In this document: in pieces, positions 26,183 to 34,374 of the stretch | Numbering within the stretch: position 1 is the stretch's first letter | How the letters are laid out: every line of letters begins with the position of its first letter | Assembly (NCBI RefSeq): GCF_002127655.1 | Contig: NZ_NEHB01000019.1 | Location: 28,540 to 90,261 of the forward strand | Direction: 5' to 3' | Source: Janthinobacterium sp. GW456P | GTDB lineage: Bacteria > Pseudomonadota > Gammaproteobacteria > Burkholderiales > Burkholderiaceae_D | DNA: 61,722 bases | The notes under the pieces: model-generated | Told to the model about the DNA's origin: nothing | Database searches by the model: none | The model's input: only the letters and a program-made list of their open reading frames with translations | Translations under genes and position numbers: made by a program

Positions 26183-27205
26183 TTAAAAAGTGTGGCGCAG
26201 GCCCAGGTTCCAGGCCTGGTTGCCGCTGCCGTTGTCGGTGGCATTGCCCACCAGGTAGGCGGCGCCGTTGCGGTTGTCGATGTGCGCGTAGGCCGCGTAC
26301 AAGGTGCTGCGTTTCGACAGCGCATAGGTGTAGCCGATGCCGATCTGGGTGGCGTCGCCGTTGGCGGCGCGCCGGTCGTCGCGCCGCACGTATGAAAACA
26401 GGACGCGGTGCGGGCCCACGGGCAAGGTGGCGCCCAGCATCAGGTCCGCGCTGTCGACCGTGGTGGCGGCGCCGGCCGTGCTCTTGCTGACGGCGACGGC
26501 GCCGTGCGCCTTGACCACGCCGAAGTCCCAGGTGGCGCCCAGCACGGTGTTGCGCGCCCTGCCCGCCAGCTGCGCGCTTGACAGGGTGTTGGCGTCCTGG
26601 TGCGCCATGCGCACATACAGCGGCCCGCTGGCATAGGTGGCCGCCGCGCCCGTGTAGCGCCTGGCCGAGGCATCGCCCGGCACTTCGCCTAAGCCGTACG
26701 CCAGTTCACCGGAGAGTCCCCCGCGCACGGGCGAGCTGTAGCTGATGCTGTTGTCGACACGGCTGATGTAGCCGGCCGTGAAGACGTTGCTCATCCTGCC
26801 AGCAAAGCCCAGGTAAAACGGGTCCAGCACGCCCAGGCTGCTATCGATGAAGGTGTACTGGCGTCCCAGCCGCAAGGTGCCCGCCGCACCGGCGAGGCCG
26901 ACGAAGGCCTGGCGCCCGAACAGCAGGCCGCCCTGGGCCGAGGCACCCGTGTCGGCCAGGATGCCCGCGTCCATCGTAAAGATCGCCGTCATGCCGCCGC
27001 CCAGCTCTTCGCTGCCCTTGAAACCCAGGCGCGAGCCATTGGCGATGCCGCTCGTCAGCTTGAGCACCCTGCCCCCGGGGCCGCCGCTCTCGGACACCAC
27101 GCCCATGTCCATGATGCCGTACATGGCCACGTTCGACTGCGCCGAGCACAGGCCGCCGCAGGCGCCCGCGCCGATGATCATTGCCCTTGCTACCTTGTTC
27201 TTCAT
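26183..27205 (-). CDS. Gram-negative general porin (Burkholderia/Bordetella type)
   Basis: A 340-residue outer-membrane porin. A signal peptide (KVARAMIIGAGACGGLCSA) precedes the porin-4 start SNVAMYGIMDMGVV. Typical strands follow: SRLGFKGSEELGGGMTAIFTMD, FGRQAFVGL, TLRLGRQYT, and the C-terminal WNLGLRHTF ending in Phe for Bam recognition. The open frame extends left to 28135, but that part is antisense to the dehydrogenase gene. It lies inside the catabolic operon, 35 bases after kguD, so it likely admits the operon's substrate across the outer membrane. Confidence 0.9.
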   Translation of the reverse strand: MKNKVARAMIIGAGACGGLCSAQSNVAMYGIMDMGVVSESGGPGGRVLKLTSGIANGSRLGFKGSEELGGGMTAIFTMDAGILADTGASAQGGLLFGRQAFVGLAGAAGTLRLGRQYTFIDSSLGVLDPFYLGFAGRMSNVFTAGYISRVDNSISYSSPVRGGLSGELAYGLGEVPGDASARRYTGAAATYASGPLYVRMAHQDANTLSSAQLAGRARNTVLGATWDFGVVKAHGAVAVSKSTAGAATTVDSADLMLGATLPVGPHRVLFSYVRRDDRRAANGDATQIGIGYTYALSKRSTLYAAYAHIDNRNGAAYLVGNATDNGSGNQAWNLGLRHTF

Positions 27206-27240
27206 TTCTTTCCCTGTCTGTCTTTTTATGGATACTGTTC

Positions 27241-28200
27241 TTAGCTGACCAGGTGGCGCGGGCGCTCGCCGCGCAGGCCGGCCAGCAGGTTGTCCACGGC
27301 CTGCTGCGCCATGGCGTAGCGCGTTTCGTGCGTGGCCGAGCCGATGTGCGGCAGCGCCACCACATTGGCCATGCGCGGCAGCGGATTGTCCGGCGCCAGC
27401 GGTTCGCGCTCGAACACGTCGAGACCGGCACCGTGGATGGTGCCCTGCTGCAGCGCCTCGATCAGCGCCGCCTCGTCGACGATGCGCCCGCGCGAACCGT
27501 TGATGAAGATGGCGCCGGGGCGCATCAGCGCGAATTCGCGCCGGCCCATCATGCGTTCCGTCTGCGCCGTCAACGGCAACACCACGCAGACGAAGTCGGA
27601 TGCGGCCAGCAAGTCGTCGAGCGCCACCTGGCGCGCGCCCAGCGCCGCTTCCACTTCGGGCACCGCCTCGCCGTTCACGTACAGCACCTGCATGCCGAAA
27701 CCCAGCGCGGCGCGGCGGGCGACGGCGCGGCCGATGCGGCCCATGCCCAGCATGCCGATGGTCTTGCCGTGCACGTTGACGCCGTACTGGCTTTCGCCCA
27801 CGCTGCGCGTCCAGCGCCCGGCCTTGACGAATTCGGCCAGTTCGACGATCCTCCGCGCGCTGGCGAGGATCAGCGCGAAGATCGTGTCGGCCGTCGTTTC
27901 CGTCAGCACATCCGGCGTATTGGCCAGCAGGATGCCCCGTTCGCGCAGGTAATCGACGTCGAACTGGTCGACGCCCACCGAAATGGTGGAAATGATGCGC
28001 AGGTCGACGGCCGGGCCCAGCAGTTCGCGGTCCAGGCGCACGCTGGCGCCCAGCAAGCCATGCGCGCCGCGGATGGCGGCGGCGAATGCGGCGCGGTTGC
28101 CCGCGTCGATCGCCTCGAAATATGTCACCTCGCATTCGGCGCGCAGGCGCGCCAGCAGCGGTTCGGCCACTTTTTTATATACCACCACATGTTTTTTCAC
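27241..28200 (-). CDS. kguD: 2-ketogluconate 6-phosphate reductase / 2-hydroxyacid dehydrogenase (KguD-like)
   Basis: A 319-residue D-2-hydroxyacid dehydrogenase. NAD(P) motif GMLGMGRIGRAVARR, catalytic Arg in FINGSRGRIVDE, Glu in GLDVFEREPL, and His in LPHIGSATHETR are present. The sequence resembles Pseudomonas KguD as remembered (ISVGVDQFD..YLRERGI, NTPDVLTETTAD). KguD reduces 2-keto-6-phosphogluconate to 6-phosphogluconate. GhrB-type glyoxylate/hydroxypyruvate reductase is the alternative. The GTG at 28200 is chosen: AGGGG lies 7-11 bases upstream, while the longer frame to 28251 would overlap the kinase gene. Confidence 0.82.
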   Translation of the reverse strand: MKKHVVVYKKVAEPLLARLRAECEVTYFEAIDAGNRAAFAAAIRGAHGLLGASVRLDRELLGPAVDLRIISTISVGVDQFDVDYLRERGILLANTPDVLTETTADTIFALILASARRIVELAEFVKAGRWTRSVGESQYGVNVHGKTIGMLGMGRIGRAVARRAALGFGMQVLYVNGEAVPEVEAALGARQVALDDLLAASDFVCVVLPLTAQTERMMGRREFALMRPGAIFINGSRGRIVDEAALIEALQQGTIHGAGLDVFEREPLAPDNPLPRMANVVALPHIGSATHETRYAMAQQAVDNLLAGLRGERPRHLVS

Positions 28201-28219
28201 GAGTTTTCCCCTGTTCGGT

Positions 28220-29194
28220 TCAAGATGGGTCCAGCGCGTCGAGCTGGGCACGGGTCGGCAAACCTTCCATGTCGCCGGCCACCTGGATGGCGAAGGCGCC
28301 GACCCGGTTGCCGCGACGTACAGCCTGCGCCAGCGGCAAGCCTTCCAGCAAGGCGCTGACCAGGCCGGCCGCGAAGCCGTCGCCGGCGCCTACCGTGTCG
28401 ACCACCCTGGCCACGCGCTCGCCCGGCACCATGCCGCTGTCGCCCTCGGCCGTGCGGTAATAGGCGCCCTCGCCGCCCAGCTTGATGACCACCAGCCGCG
28501 CGCCCTGCCGCAGATAAAAGCCGGCGACATCGTGCGGCAGGTCGTGACCGGTGAGGATTTTCCCCTCCCCCAGGCCAGGCAGCACCCAGTCGGCCCTGGC
28601 GGCAAGGCGGTTGATCTGCTCCACCATGACGGCTTGCGACGGCCACAGCGAGGGCCGCAGGTTCGGATCGAACGACACGGTCCGGCCATGCTCGCGCATG
28701 AAGTCGATGGCCTGGCCGGCGAACGCCAGGCTGGTGGCGGATAGCGCCGCGGCCACGCCGGTGGCGTGCAGGTGGCGCGCGGACAGGAAATAGGCGGGGT
28801 CGAAGTGCTCGGGCGCCAGCCGGCTGGCGGCGGAACCCTTGCGGAAGTATTCGACCAGCGGATCGGCGCCGTTCTCGGCCTTCTCCTTGAGCAGGAAACC
28901 GCTGGACTGGCCGGCGACGGCGGCGACCCGGCTGCAATCGACGCCCTCGGCCTGCACGCTGGCGCGGATGAAGCGGCCAAAGGAATCGTCGCCCACGCGG
29001 CTGAGCCAGCCGACTTTCAAGCCCAGGCGCGCCAGGCCGATGGCGACGTTCGTCTCGGCGCCGGCCAGGCGGCGCGTAAAATGCGCCACGGCCGCCAGGT
29101 CGCCCGTTTCCTCGGCAACGAACATCGCCATCGCTTCGCCGTAGGTGACGACGTCGAGCGCATGCGCTCCGTGCAGCATGTCATGTTCCATCAT
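28220..29194 (-). CDS. kguK: PfkB-family sugar-acid kinase (2-ketogluconate kinase KguK or KDG kinase)
   Basis: A 324-residue ribokinase-fold kinase. PfkB signature 1 is near LAGAETNVAIGLARLG and signature 2 is DTVGAGDGFAAGL, with catalytic Asp. Family members of this branch phosphorylate 2-keto-3-deoxygluconate or 2-ketogluconate. The neighbouring kguE- and kguD-like genes favour 2-ketogluconate kinase, but the sequence alone cannot separate the two. The ATG at 29194 overlaps the end of kguE by 4 bases, indicating coupling. Confidence 0.8.
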   Translation of the reverse strand: MMEHDMLHGAHALDVVTYGEAMAMFVAEETGDLAAVAHFTRRLAGAETNVAIGLARLGLKVGWLSRVGDDSFGRFIRASVQAEGVDCSRVAAVAGQSSGFLLKEKAENGADPLVEYFRKGSAASRLAPEHFDPAYFLSARHLHATGVAAALSATSLAFAGQAIDFMREHGRTVSFDPNLRPSLWPSQAVMVEQINRLAARADWVLPGLGEGKILTGHDLPHDVAGFYLRQGARLVVIKLGGEGAYYRTAEGDSGMVPGERVARVVDTVGAGDGFAAGLVSALLEGLPLAQAVRRGNRVGAFAIQVAGDMEGLPTRAQLDALDPS

Positions 29195-29937
29195 GCAGCC
29201 TCCAATATTTGAATGTAGCGGCCCGTTTCGGCCACCAGGTCGGCGCCCTCGAGGGGGAATTCGATGGCCCGCTGCACGCCCGGCGCAAAGTGCGCGAAGA
29301 CGGCGCGCCAGGCCGGATCGGCGTGGGAAACGGCGCAGGCGGACAGCCGGCCCCCGTCATCGCGCACCGCCTTGCAGTGCACGTAGCGCACGTACGGCGC
29401 CAGAAGGCGCGCCGCCTGCTGCGCATCCTCGCCCACCCAGCGCCAGTTGCCGATGTCGAAGGTCAGGCCCACCGGCAGCACGATCTCGCGCGCCGCCGCG
29501 AAGAAGCGCGCCATGGGCGCCAGCGCGCCGCCATGGGCCGTCTGGTCGTTTTCCACCAGCAGCGCCACGGGCGCCGCCGCCAGCTGGGCCTTCAACACCT
29601 GCAAGTCCGGCGTGGCCGGGTAGTGACCGAGCGACACCTTCAGGTAACGCGCCCCCAGGCGCGCCGCCTCGTCCAGCATCTGCCGCAGCAGGTCCTGTTG
29701 CAGCAGCCCGTCCGCGTCCCACAATTCGATGGGCGTGGAATACACGCAGTACAGGCCGCGCGCGGCCACCGCCGCACCCATGCGCGCCAGGTCCGGCCAG
29801 TCGGAAGTGAACAGTTCGCGGCGGATCTCGATGCCCGCGCCGCCCGCATCGGCCACCACGTCGATGAAATGGCTTTGCCCCAGCTGCCTTACCCTGCTTG
29901 CGCCATACGCCGACGCCGCCACCAGGACGGGGCTCAT
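29191..29937 (-). CDS. kguE: sugar phosphate isomerase/epimerase-family TIM barrel (KguE-like)
   Basis: A 248-residue xylose-isomerase-like TIM barrel (AP endonuclease family 2). Metal-binding acids and histidines of the family are seen in GIEIRREL, ALLVENDQTAHGG, GLTFDIGNWRW and YVHCKAV, with Glu in AIEFPLEG. In Pseudomonas, kguE is the first gene of the 2-ketogluconate operon and is presumed an epimerase or isomerase. The real start is the ATG at 29937; the frame to 30528 runs antisense-in-frame through the ATPase gene. It overlaps neighbours by 4 bases on both sides. Confidence 0.8.
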   Translation of the reverse strand: MSPVLVAASAYGASRVRQLGQSHFIDVVADAGGAGIEIRRELFTSDWPDLARMGAAVAARGLYCVYSTPIELWDADGLLQQDLLRQMLDEAARLGARYLKVSLGHYPATPDLQVLKAQLAAAPVALLVENDQTAHGGALAPMARFFAAAREIVLPVGLTFDIGNWRWVGEDAQQAARLLAPYVRYVHCKAVRDDGGRLSACAVSHADPAWRAVFAHFAPGVQRAIEFPLEGADLVAETGRYIQILEAA

Positions 29938-30668
29938 TTGATCGCTCCCGCGCCGACGAACTGGCGCGCTTCCGGCGTTTGCGGGTTGCTGAAAAACGCT
30001 TCTGACGGCCCGCTTTCCCACACCAAACCCTGGTGCATGAAGACGGTGACATCGGCCATGCGCCGCGCGAACTCCATCTCGTGCGTCACCAGCAGCATCG
30101 TCATGCCCGCCTGCGCCAGCTCTTCCATCACATTGAGCACTTCCTGCGTCAGTTCCGGGTCGAGCGCCGACGTCACTTCGTCGAACAGCATCACCTGCGG
30201 CTCCATCGCCAGCGAACGGGCGATCGCCACGCGCTGCTGCTGGCCGCCCGACAGCTGCTCGGGATAGGCTTCGCGCTTGTGGTCCAGGCCCACCTGCTTG
30301 AGCACGCGCAGCGCCGTGGCGCGGCCCTGGGCGTCGGGCACTTTCTTGACGATGCGCGGCGCCAGCATGACGTTTTCTTCCACGGTCAGGTGGGGGAACA
30401 GGTTGTAGCTCTGAAAAACCATGCCGACGTCCTTGCGCAAGTCGAGCAGGTGCTCCTGGCGCGCCGTCAGCGTATGGCCGGCGACGACGATGCTGCCGCT
30501 GTCGATGGTTTCCAGGCCGTTGATACAACGCAGCATGGTGCTCTTGCCGGAGCCGCTGCGGCCGATCACGGCGATCACCTGGCCCCGCTCGACGGCGAAC
30601 GAGACGCCCTTGAGCACGTGATTGGGGCCGAAGCTCTTGCTGATATTGTCGATTTCAACGATGGGCAT
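29934..30668 (-). CDS. polar amino acid-type ABC transporter ATP-binding protein
   Basis: A 244-residue ATPase of the GlnQ/HisP type. Walker A is IGRSGSGKSTML, signature QLSGGQQQRVAIARSL, Walker B VMLFDEVTSALDPEL, and the H-loop VTHEMEFARRMAD is typical of the polar-amino-acid group. It powers the two permeases encoded just upstream and overlaps the second permease by 14 bases and kguE by 4. Its position inside a 2-ketogluconate-type operon suggests the importer carries that substrate or a related acid. Confidence 0.93.
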   Translation of the reverse strand: MPIVEIDNISKSFGPNHVLKGVSFAVERGQVIAVIGRSGSGKSTMLRCINGLETIDSGSIVVAGHTLTARQEHLLDLRKDVGMVFQSYNLFPHLTVEENVMLAPRIVKKVPDAQGRATALRVLKQVGLDHKREAYPEQLSGGQQQRVAIARSLAMEPQVMLFDEVTSALDPELTQEVLNVMEELAQAGMTMLLVTHEMEFARRMADVTVFMHQGLVWESGPSEAFFSNPQTPEARQFVGAGAIK

Positions 30669-31305
30669 GGAATTTCCTTTCCAGTGTATGGCTGTAGCGC
30701 GACAGCGGATAGCACAGCGCGAAGTAGATCAGGGCGACGACGGGAAAGACGATGAAAGGCAGGAAGGTCGCATTGCTGACCAATTGCCCTGCCCGCGTCA
30801 GTTCCACCACGCCGATGATCGAGGTGATCGAGGTGTTCTTGATGATCTGCACCATGAAGCCCACCGTCGGCGGCAGCGAATGACGCAGCGCCTGCGGCAG
30901 GATGACGTAGCGCAGCTGCTGGTAGCGGTTCAGCGCCAGCGCGGCCGACGCTTCCCACTGCTGCCGCTGCACGCCTTCGATGCATCCGCGCCAGATCTCG
31001 CCCAGGTAGGCGCTGGAAAAAATCGTCATCGCCACGCCGGCCGCGATGAGCGGCGACAGCTTGTAGCCGAACAGGGCCAGGCCGTAATAGGTCAAAAACA
31101 GCACGATCAGCACGGGCGTGCCCTGTACCAGCTGAATGTACAGGGCGCTGATGCAGCGCAGGAGCGGACTGCGCGCCATGCGCAGCAGCGCCACCGCGAA
31201 GCCGGCGATGCCGCCCGTGAGGAAGACGATCAGCGACAAGCCGATGGTCCAGCGCGTGGCCTCGAGCAGGAATTGCAGGTTATCCCAGGAAAAATCACTG
31301 ATCAT
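30655..31305 (-). CDS. polar amino acid-type ABC transporter permease (second)
   Basis: A 216-residue inner-membrane permease of the HisM/GlnP type with about five hydrophobic segments. The ATPase-contact EAA-like loop is in WEASAALALNRYQQLRYVILPQALR-type sequence near residues 110-135. The N-terminal family motif GLSLIVFLTGGIAG..VALLRMARS is present. It starts 1 base before the other permease ends and overlaps the ATPase gene by 14 bases. It should form a heterodimer with the permease encoded at 31307-31999. Confidence 0.92.
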   Translation of the reverse strand: MISDFSWDNLQFLLEATRWTIGLSLIVFLTGGIAGFAVALLRMARSPLLRCISALYIQLVQGTPVLIVLFLTYYGLALFGYKLSPLIAAGVAMTIFSSAYLGEIWRGCIEGVQRQQWEASAALALNRYQQLRYVILPQALRHSLPPTVGFMVQIIKNTSITSIIGVVELTRAGQLVSNATFLPFIVFPVVALIYFALCYPLSRYSHTLERKFHAHR

Positions 31306-31306
31306 G

Positions 31307-31999
31307 TCATGCTCCCATGCGCACCGCGCCCAGACGGCGGCGGCGCTTGAAGACGATCTGGCCCAGCACCCAGAAGCTGAAGCGGAACAGCAGGGCCAGC
31401 ACGATGTACAGCACCATCACGACGATGTAGATCTCGAAGCTGCGGAAGGTTTCCGCGTCGAGCAGATGTGCCGCGGCGGTCAGCTCTTCGGCGGAAATGG
31501 CCGACACGACGCTCGAGGCCAGCATCATCAAGGTGAACTGGCTGGCCAGCGCCGGATAGACTTTTTCCAGCGCCGGCAGCAGCACCACGTGGCGCATCAC
31601 CTGCCAGCGCGTCATGCCCAGCGCCTGCGCCGCCTCGAGCTGCGACGGATGCACGGCGCCGATGCCGGCGCGCACGATTTCGGCCGCATAGGCGCCCAGG
31701 TTCACCGTCATGGCGACGAGTGCCGCGCCGTTCGCGTCGAGCTGCAGGCCCAGCGACGGCAGGCCGAAGTAAATGATGAACAGCTGCACCAGGAACGGCG
31801 TGCTGCGGATGATCTCGACATACGCGCGCACCACGGCGCGGGCATAAACGGGACCGTTCTTCAGGATCACGGCGGCGCACACGCCCACCGCCAGGCCCAG
31901 CACCATCGCCATGGCGCTCAGGCGTATCGTCAGCGCCGCGCCCCATAGCAGGCGGTCCAGCGATTGCATGACGAGTTCGAAATGAAATTCATACGGCAT
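31307..31999 (-). CDS. polar amino acid-type ABC transporter permease (first)
   Basis: A 230-residue permease with the same fold: GAALTIRLSAMAMVLGLAVG, VQLFIIYFGLPSLG, and the EAA loop EAAQALGMTRWQVMRHVVLP. The ATG at 31999 has AGGAG 7-11 bases upstream and gives a family-like N-terminus (MPYEFHFELV); the frame to 32068 has neither. It is separated from the binding-protein gene by 91 bases containing a strong hairpin. Confidence 0.92.
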   Translation of the reverse strand: MPYEFHFELVMQSLDRLLWGAALTIRLSAMAMVLGLAVGVCAAVILKNGPVYARAVVRAYVEIIRSTPFLVQLFIIYFGLPSLGLQLDANGAALVAMTVNLGAYAAEIVRAGIGAVHPSQLEAAQALGMTRWQVMRHVVLLPALEKVYPALASQFTLMMLASSVVSAISAEELTAAAHLLDAETFRSFEIYIVVMVLYIVLALLFRFSFWVLGQIVFKRRRRLGAVRMGA

Positions 32000-32032
32000 A
32001 CTCAACTCCTTGTCTGCGTGCGCGTCCCCGGC

Positions 32033-32052
32033 CGCGCCGCCATGGCGGCGCG
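32033..32052. other. GC-rich hairpin between binding protein and permease genes
   Basis: A perfect 20-base palindrome (CGCGCCGCCATGGCGGCGCG) without a U-run lies 38 bases after the binding-protein stop. Such hairpins at the 3' end of a binding-protein gene commonly protect that part of the mRNA and raise its level over the permeases (as for malE). The role here is inferred. Confidence 0.6.
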
Positions 32053-32090
32053 CCGGAGGGACAAACACGATCCCTGTGCGGGTGGCGGTA

Positions 32091-32897
32091 TCAGAAGGTC
32101 GGCAGCGCCGGCAGCGGCGCGCCGCTCCACTTGCGCGCGATGGCGTCGAGTTCGCCGTTCAGTTTCACGTAATAGATGAAATTGTTGAGCCACTGGTGCA
32201 GCTCAAAGTCGCCGCGGCGCACCGCCATCGAGTTCGGCTGCAGCGAGTAGGTGAAGCGGACCTCGATCTTGCCCGCGCCGCGCGTCTTGATGATGTCGAG
32301 CGCCATCGTGCTGGGAATCGAGACGGCGTCAACCTGCTTGCTGAGCAAGGCCTGGGTGACGGTGGCGTCATCCTCGAAACGCACGATATTGGTGCCGGCT
32401 GGGGCCAGGCGGCTCAAGGCCGTATCGTTCGTGGTGCCGCGCGTCACGCCCACTTTCTTGCCCTTCAAGTCGGCCAGGGCCTTGAATTTGCCGCCGACCG
32501 GCGCGACGATAGCCAGTTCGAACGCGCTGTAAGGCATGCTGAACATCAGGGTCTTGGCCCGTTCCGGCGTCGGCGCCAGGGTTGCCACGAGGAAATCGAC
32601 CTTGCCCGATTCCAGCGACGGCACGCGCGACGGCGCCGTCAACGGGACTATTTCCACGGGCAGGTTCATGTATTTGCCGATCAGGTTGGCGACATCGACG
32701 TCATAGCCGACGGGCGCGCCCTTGGCGTCAATGCTGCCGAACGGCGGCGTGCCGCTGACCACGCCGATGGTCAGCTTGCCTTTCTTGATCAGGTCGCCAA
32801 GCGTCTGGGCGCCGGCATCGGCCGCCGCACCCAGGGCAAACGTTGCTGCGAGCGCGCAAGCCACGATCTTCGAATAAAACAGTGTCGTCATCTTCAT
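32091..32897 (-). CDS. family 3 periplasmic solute-binding protein of the ABC importer
   Basis: A 268-residue SBP_bac_3 protein. The signal peptide core ACALAATFALGAAADAGA precedes the mature lobe GKLTIGVVSGTPPFGSIDAKG, which is the usual ligand-pocket start (here PPFGS). GYDVDVANLIGKYM and RGTTNDTAL also line the pocket. The canonical amino-acid-anchoring Arg after the TAPSRV segment is present, consistent with a carboxylate ligand; sugar acids also have one. AGGAGA precedes the ATG at 32897. It is the first gene of the operon, 161 bases behind an operator-like palindrome. Confidence 0.9.
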   Translation of the reverse strand: MKMTTLFYSKIVACALAATFALGAAADAGAQTLGDLIKKGKLTIGVVSGTPPFGSIDAKGAPVGYDVDVANLIGKYMNLPVEIVPLTAPSRVPSLESGKVDFLVATLAPTPERAKTLMFSMPYSAFELAIVAPVGGKFKALADLKGKKVGVTRGTTNDTALSRLAPAGTNIVRFEDDATVTQALLSKQVDAVSIPSTMALDIIKTRGAGKIEVRFTYSLQPNSMAVRRGDFELHQWLNNFIYYVKLNGELDAIARKWSGAPLPALPTF

Positions 32898-33057
32898 GTT
32901 TCCGTCTCCTGTGATCCCGGTACCGGCCTCATCGAGGCACTTCCGGGAATATTGTCAAATGGACGATTCAGATCGCCTCTTGCCATGTCATTTCAACTTC
33001 ATGCCAACCAATACCCTGTCTGACTATCCACACTCCTTTCAAGGTGAATACCATCTA

Positions 33058-33071
33058 TGAAACCGGTTCCA
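33058..33071 (-). promoter_or_regulatory. PtxS-like operator ahead of the ABC-kgu operon
   Basis: TGAAACCGGTTCCA differs at one position from the remembered Pseudomonas PtxS site TGAAACCGGTTTCA. It lies between the regulator gene's terminator and the binding-protein gene, so the LacI-family regulator should control the whole operon from here. Confidence 0.75.
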
Positions 33072-33081
33072 TAACTGCCTC

Positions 33082-33102
33082 AAAAAAAAAGGGCAACGCC
33101 CT
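33082..33102 (-). terminator. terminator of the LacI-family regulator gene
   Basis: On the minus strand AGGGC-GTT-GCCCT is followed by nine T residues (33082-33090), 11 bases after the regulator stop. It separates regulator transcription from the operon that follows. Confidence 0.8.
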
Positions 33103-33112
33103 CTTCCCCGCC

Positions 33113-34183
33113 TCAAGCGTCGCCGCCCTTGCGTACTTCGCTGCCTTGGGTGGAATGACGCACAATCAACTTACCCGGCAACAGCACCTCGCGCGGCGGG
33201 CACTGCTCGCCCTGCAGACGCGACAGCATGCACGTCATCGCCGAAAAGCCGATCTCATAGGTCTGCTGCTCAATCGTGCTCAGGCCCGCCAGCGGCGACC
33301 ACGGCAATTCGTCAAAGCCCAGCAAGCCCACGTCCTGCGGCATGCGCAAGGCCAGGCGCTGCAGCATCAGCGCCAGCTCCAGCGCCACCATGCCGTTCGA
33401 AGCCAGCAGCGCCACGCGGCGGCCGCGCCATTGCGCCAGGCATTGCCGCACCTGCGCGTCGATGGAGGGCCGGTCGTCCAGGTCCACGGCCAGCACCTCG
33501 CCCACACAGCCGGGATGCTCGGCCATCACGGCCTGGAAACCGTCGGCGCGCATCAGCCGCGAACTGACGCCCGTCAAGGGCGGCGCGATGAAGGCGATGG
33601 CGTCGAATCCCTGCTCGATCAGGTGCGCGGTGGCCAAGCGCCCCGCCTGCACATTGTCCAGGCCCACCAGGTCGAAATCGGCGCCCTCGATGCGGCGGTC
33701 GACCAGCACGATGGGCATCTCCGCCTGCTGCAAGTCGGACGACTGGATATTGCGTCCCTGCGTGTTGACGATCAGCCCTTCCACGCTGTACGAGCGCAGC
33801 GCGGCCAGCGACTGCCGTTCGCGCTGTTCATCATTGCCGGTATTACACAAGATCAAGGTATAGCCATGCTGCTGGCACGCCGCCTCCACGCCTTGCAGCA
33901 CGGCCACCGTGTAGGGATTGAGCATGTCGGCCACCACCATGCCGATCAGGCGCGTGCGTCCGCGCTTGAGGCCGCGCGCCATCTGGTTCGGCTGGTAGCC
34001 GAGGCGCGCGATGGTGCTGGCGATCTGCTGGCGGATGTTTTCGGACAAGGCATCGAGTTCGCCACCGAGAAAGCGCGACACGCTCGTTTTCGACACGCCC
34101 GCCTCGCGCGCCACCTGGGCGATGGTCACGGGCCGTGCCGGCTCGCCGGAGGCTGTTTTTTTACTGCCGCGTACTGAATCCAA
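33113..34183 (-). CDS. LacI-family transcriptional repressor (PtxS-like)
   Basis: A 356-residue repressor. The N-terminal HTH and hinge read VTIAQVAREAGVSKTSVSRF and RLGYQPNQMARGLKRG, followed by a periplasmic-binding-protein-like effector domain (about 75-345). In Pseudomonas, PtxS represses the kgu genes and releases DNA on binding 2-ketogluconate. The two palindromes here match the PtxS site, and the regulated genes include kguEKD homologues, so I infer the same effector. The start at 34183 is a TTG with GGAG upstream; no better ATG precedes the HTH. Autoregulation is likely from the operator at 34222-34239. Confidence 0.88.
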   Translation of the reverse strand: MDSVRGSKKTASGEPARPVTIAQVAREAGVSKTSVSRFLGGELDALSENIRQQIASTIARLGYQPNQMARGLKRGRTRLIGMVVADMLNPYTVAVLQGVEAACQQHGYTLILCNTGNDEQRERQSLAALRSYSVEGLIVNTQGRNIQSSDLQQAEMPIVLVDRRIEGADFDLVGLDNVQAGRLATAHLIEQGFDAIAFIAPPLTGVSSRLMRADGFQAVMAEHPGCVGEVLAVDLDDRPSIDAQVRQCLAQWRGRRVALLASNGMVALELALMLQRLALRMPQDVGLLGFDELPWSPLAGLSTIEQQTYEIGFSAMTCMLSRLQGEQCPPREVLLPGKLIVRHSTQGSEVRKGGDA

Positions 34184-34221
34184 ACTTGCTCTCCACTAGC
34201 TGTTGATCTGCATATTTTTAT

Positions 34222-34239
34222 TTTGGAACCGGTTCCAAA
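34222..34239 (-). promoter_or_regulatory. operator palindrome ahead of the LacI-family gene
   Basis: A perfect 18-base palindrome, TTTGGAACCGGTTCCAAA, with the CCGG centre typical of LacI-family sites. It lies 39 bases before the regulator start and shares TG.AACCGGTTCCA with the second site at 33058-33071. Confidence 0.82.
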
Positions 34240-34374
34240 GATAGCACCCGCGAATCGATGACGCAAGCGATTTGATTGCCTGTGGCGGCGAAGGAACACA
34301 TGGTATCGAGCTATGCAAAAGCGCCGCCCGCCCCCGGCAAACGCGGGGTCAGGCGGCGCAGCTTGGAAGACGCG

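Noticed and set aside
26183..28135. Apparent 650-residue porin fusion
   Set aside because: Only the part from 27205 is the porin, with its own signal peptide; the preceding 310 codons are another frame of the kguD gene.
29191..30528. Apparent 445-residue KguE with N-terminal extension
   Set aside because: The extension is an out-of-frame reading of the ABC ATPase gene; the ATG at 29937 with a 4-base overlap is the natural start.
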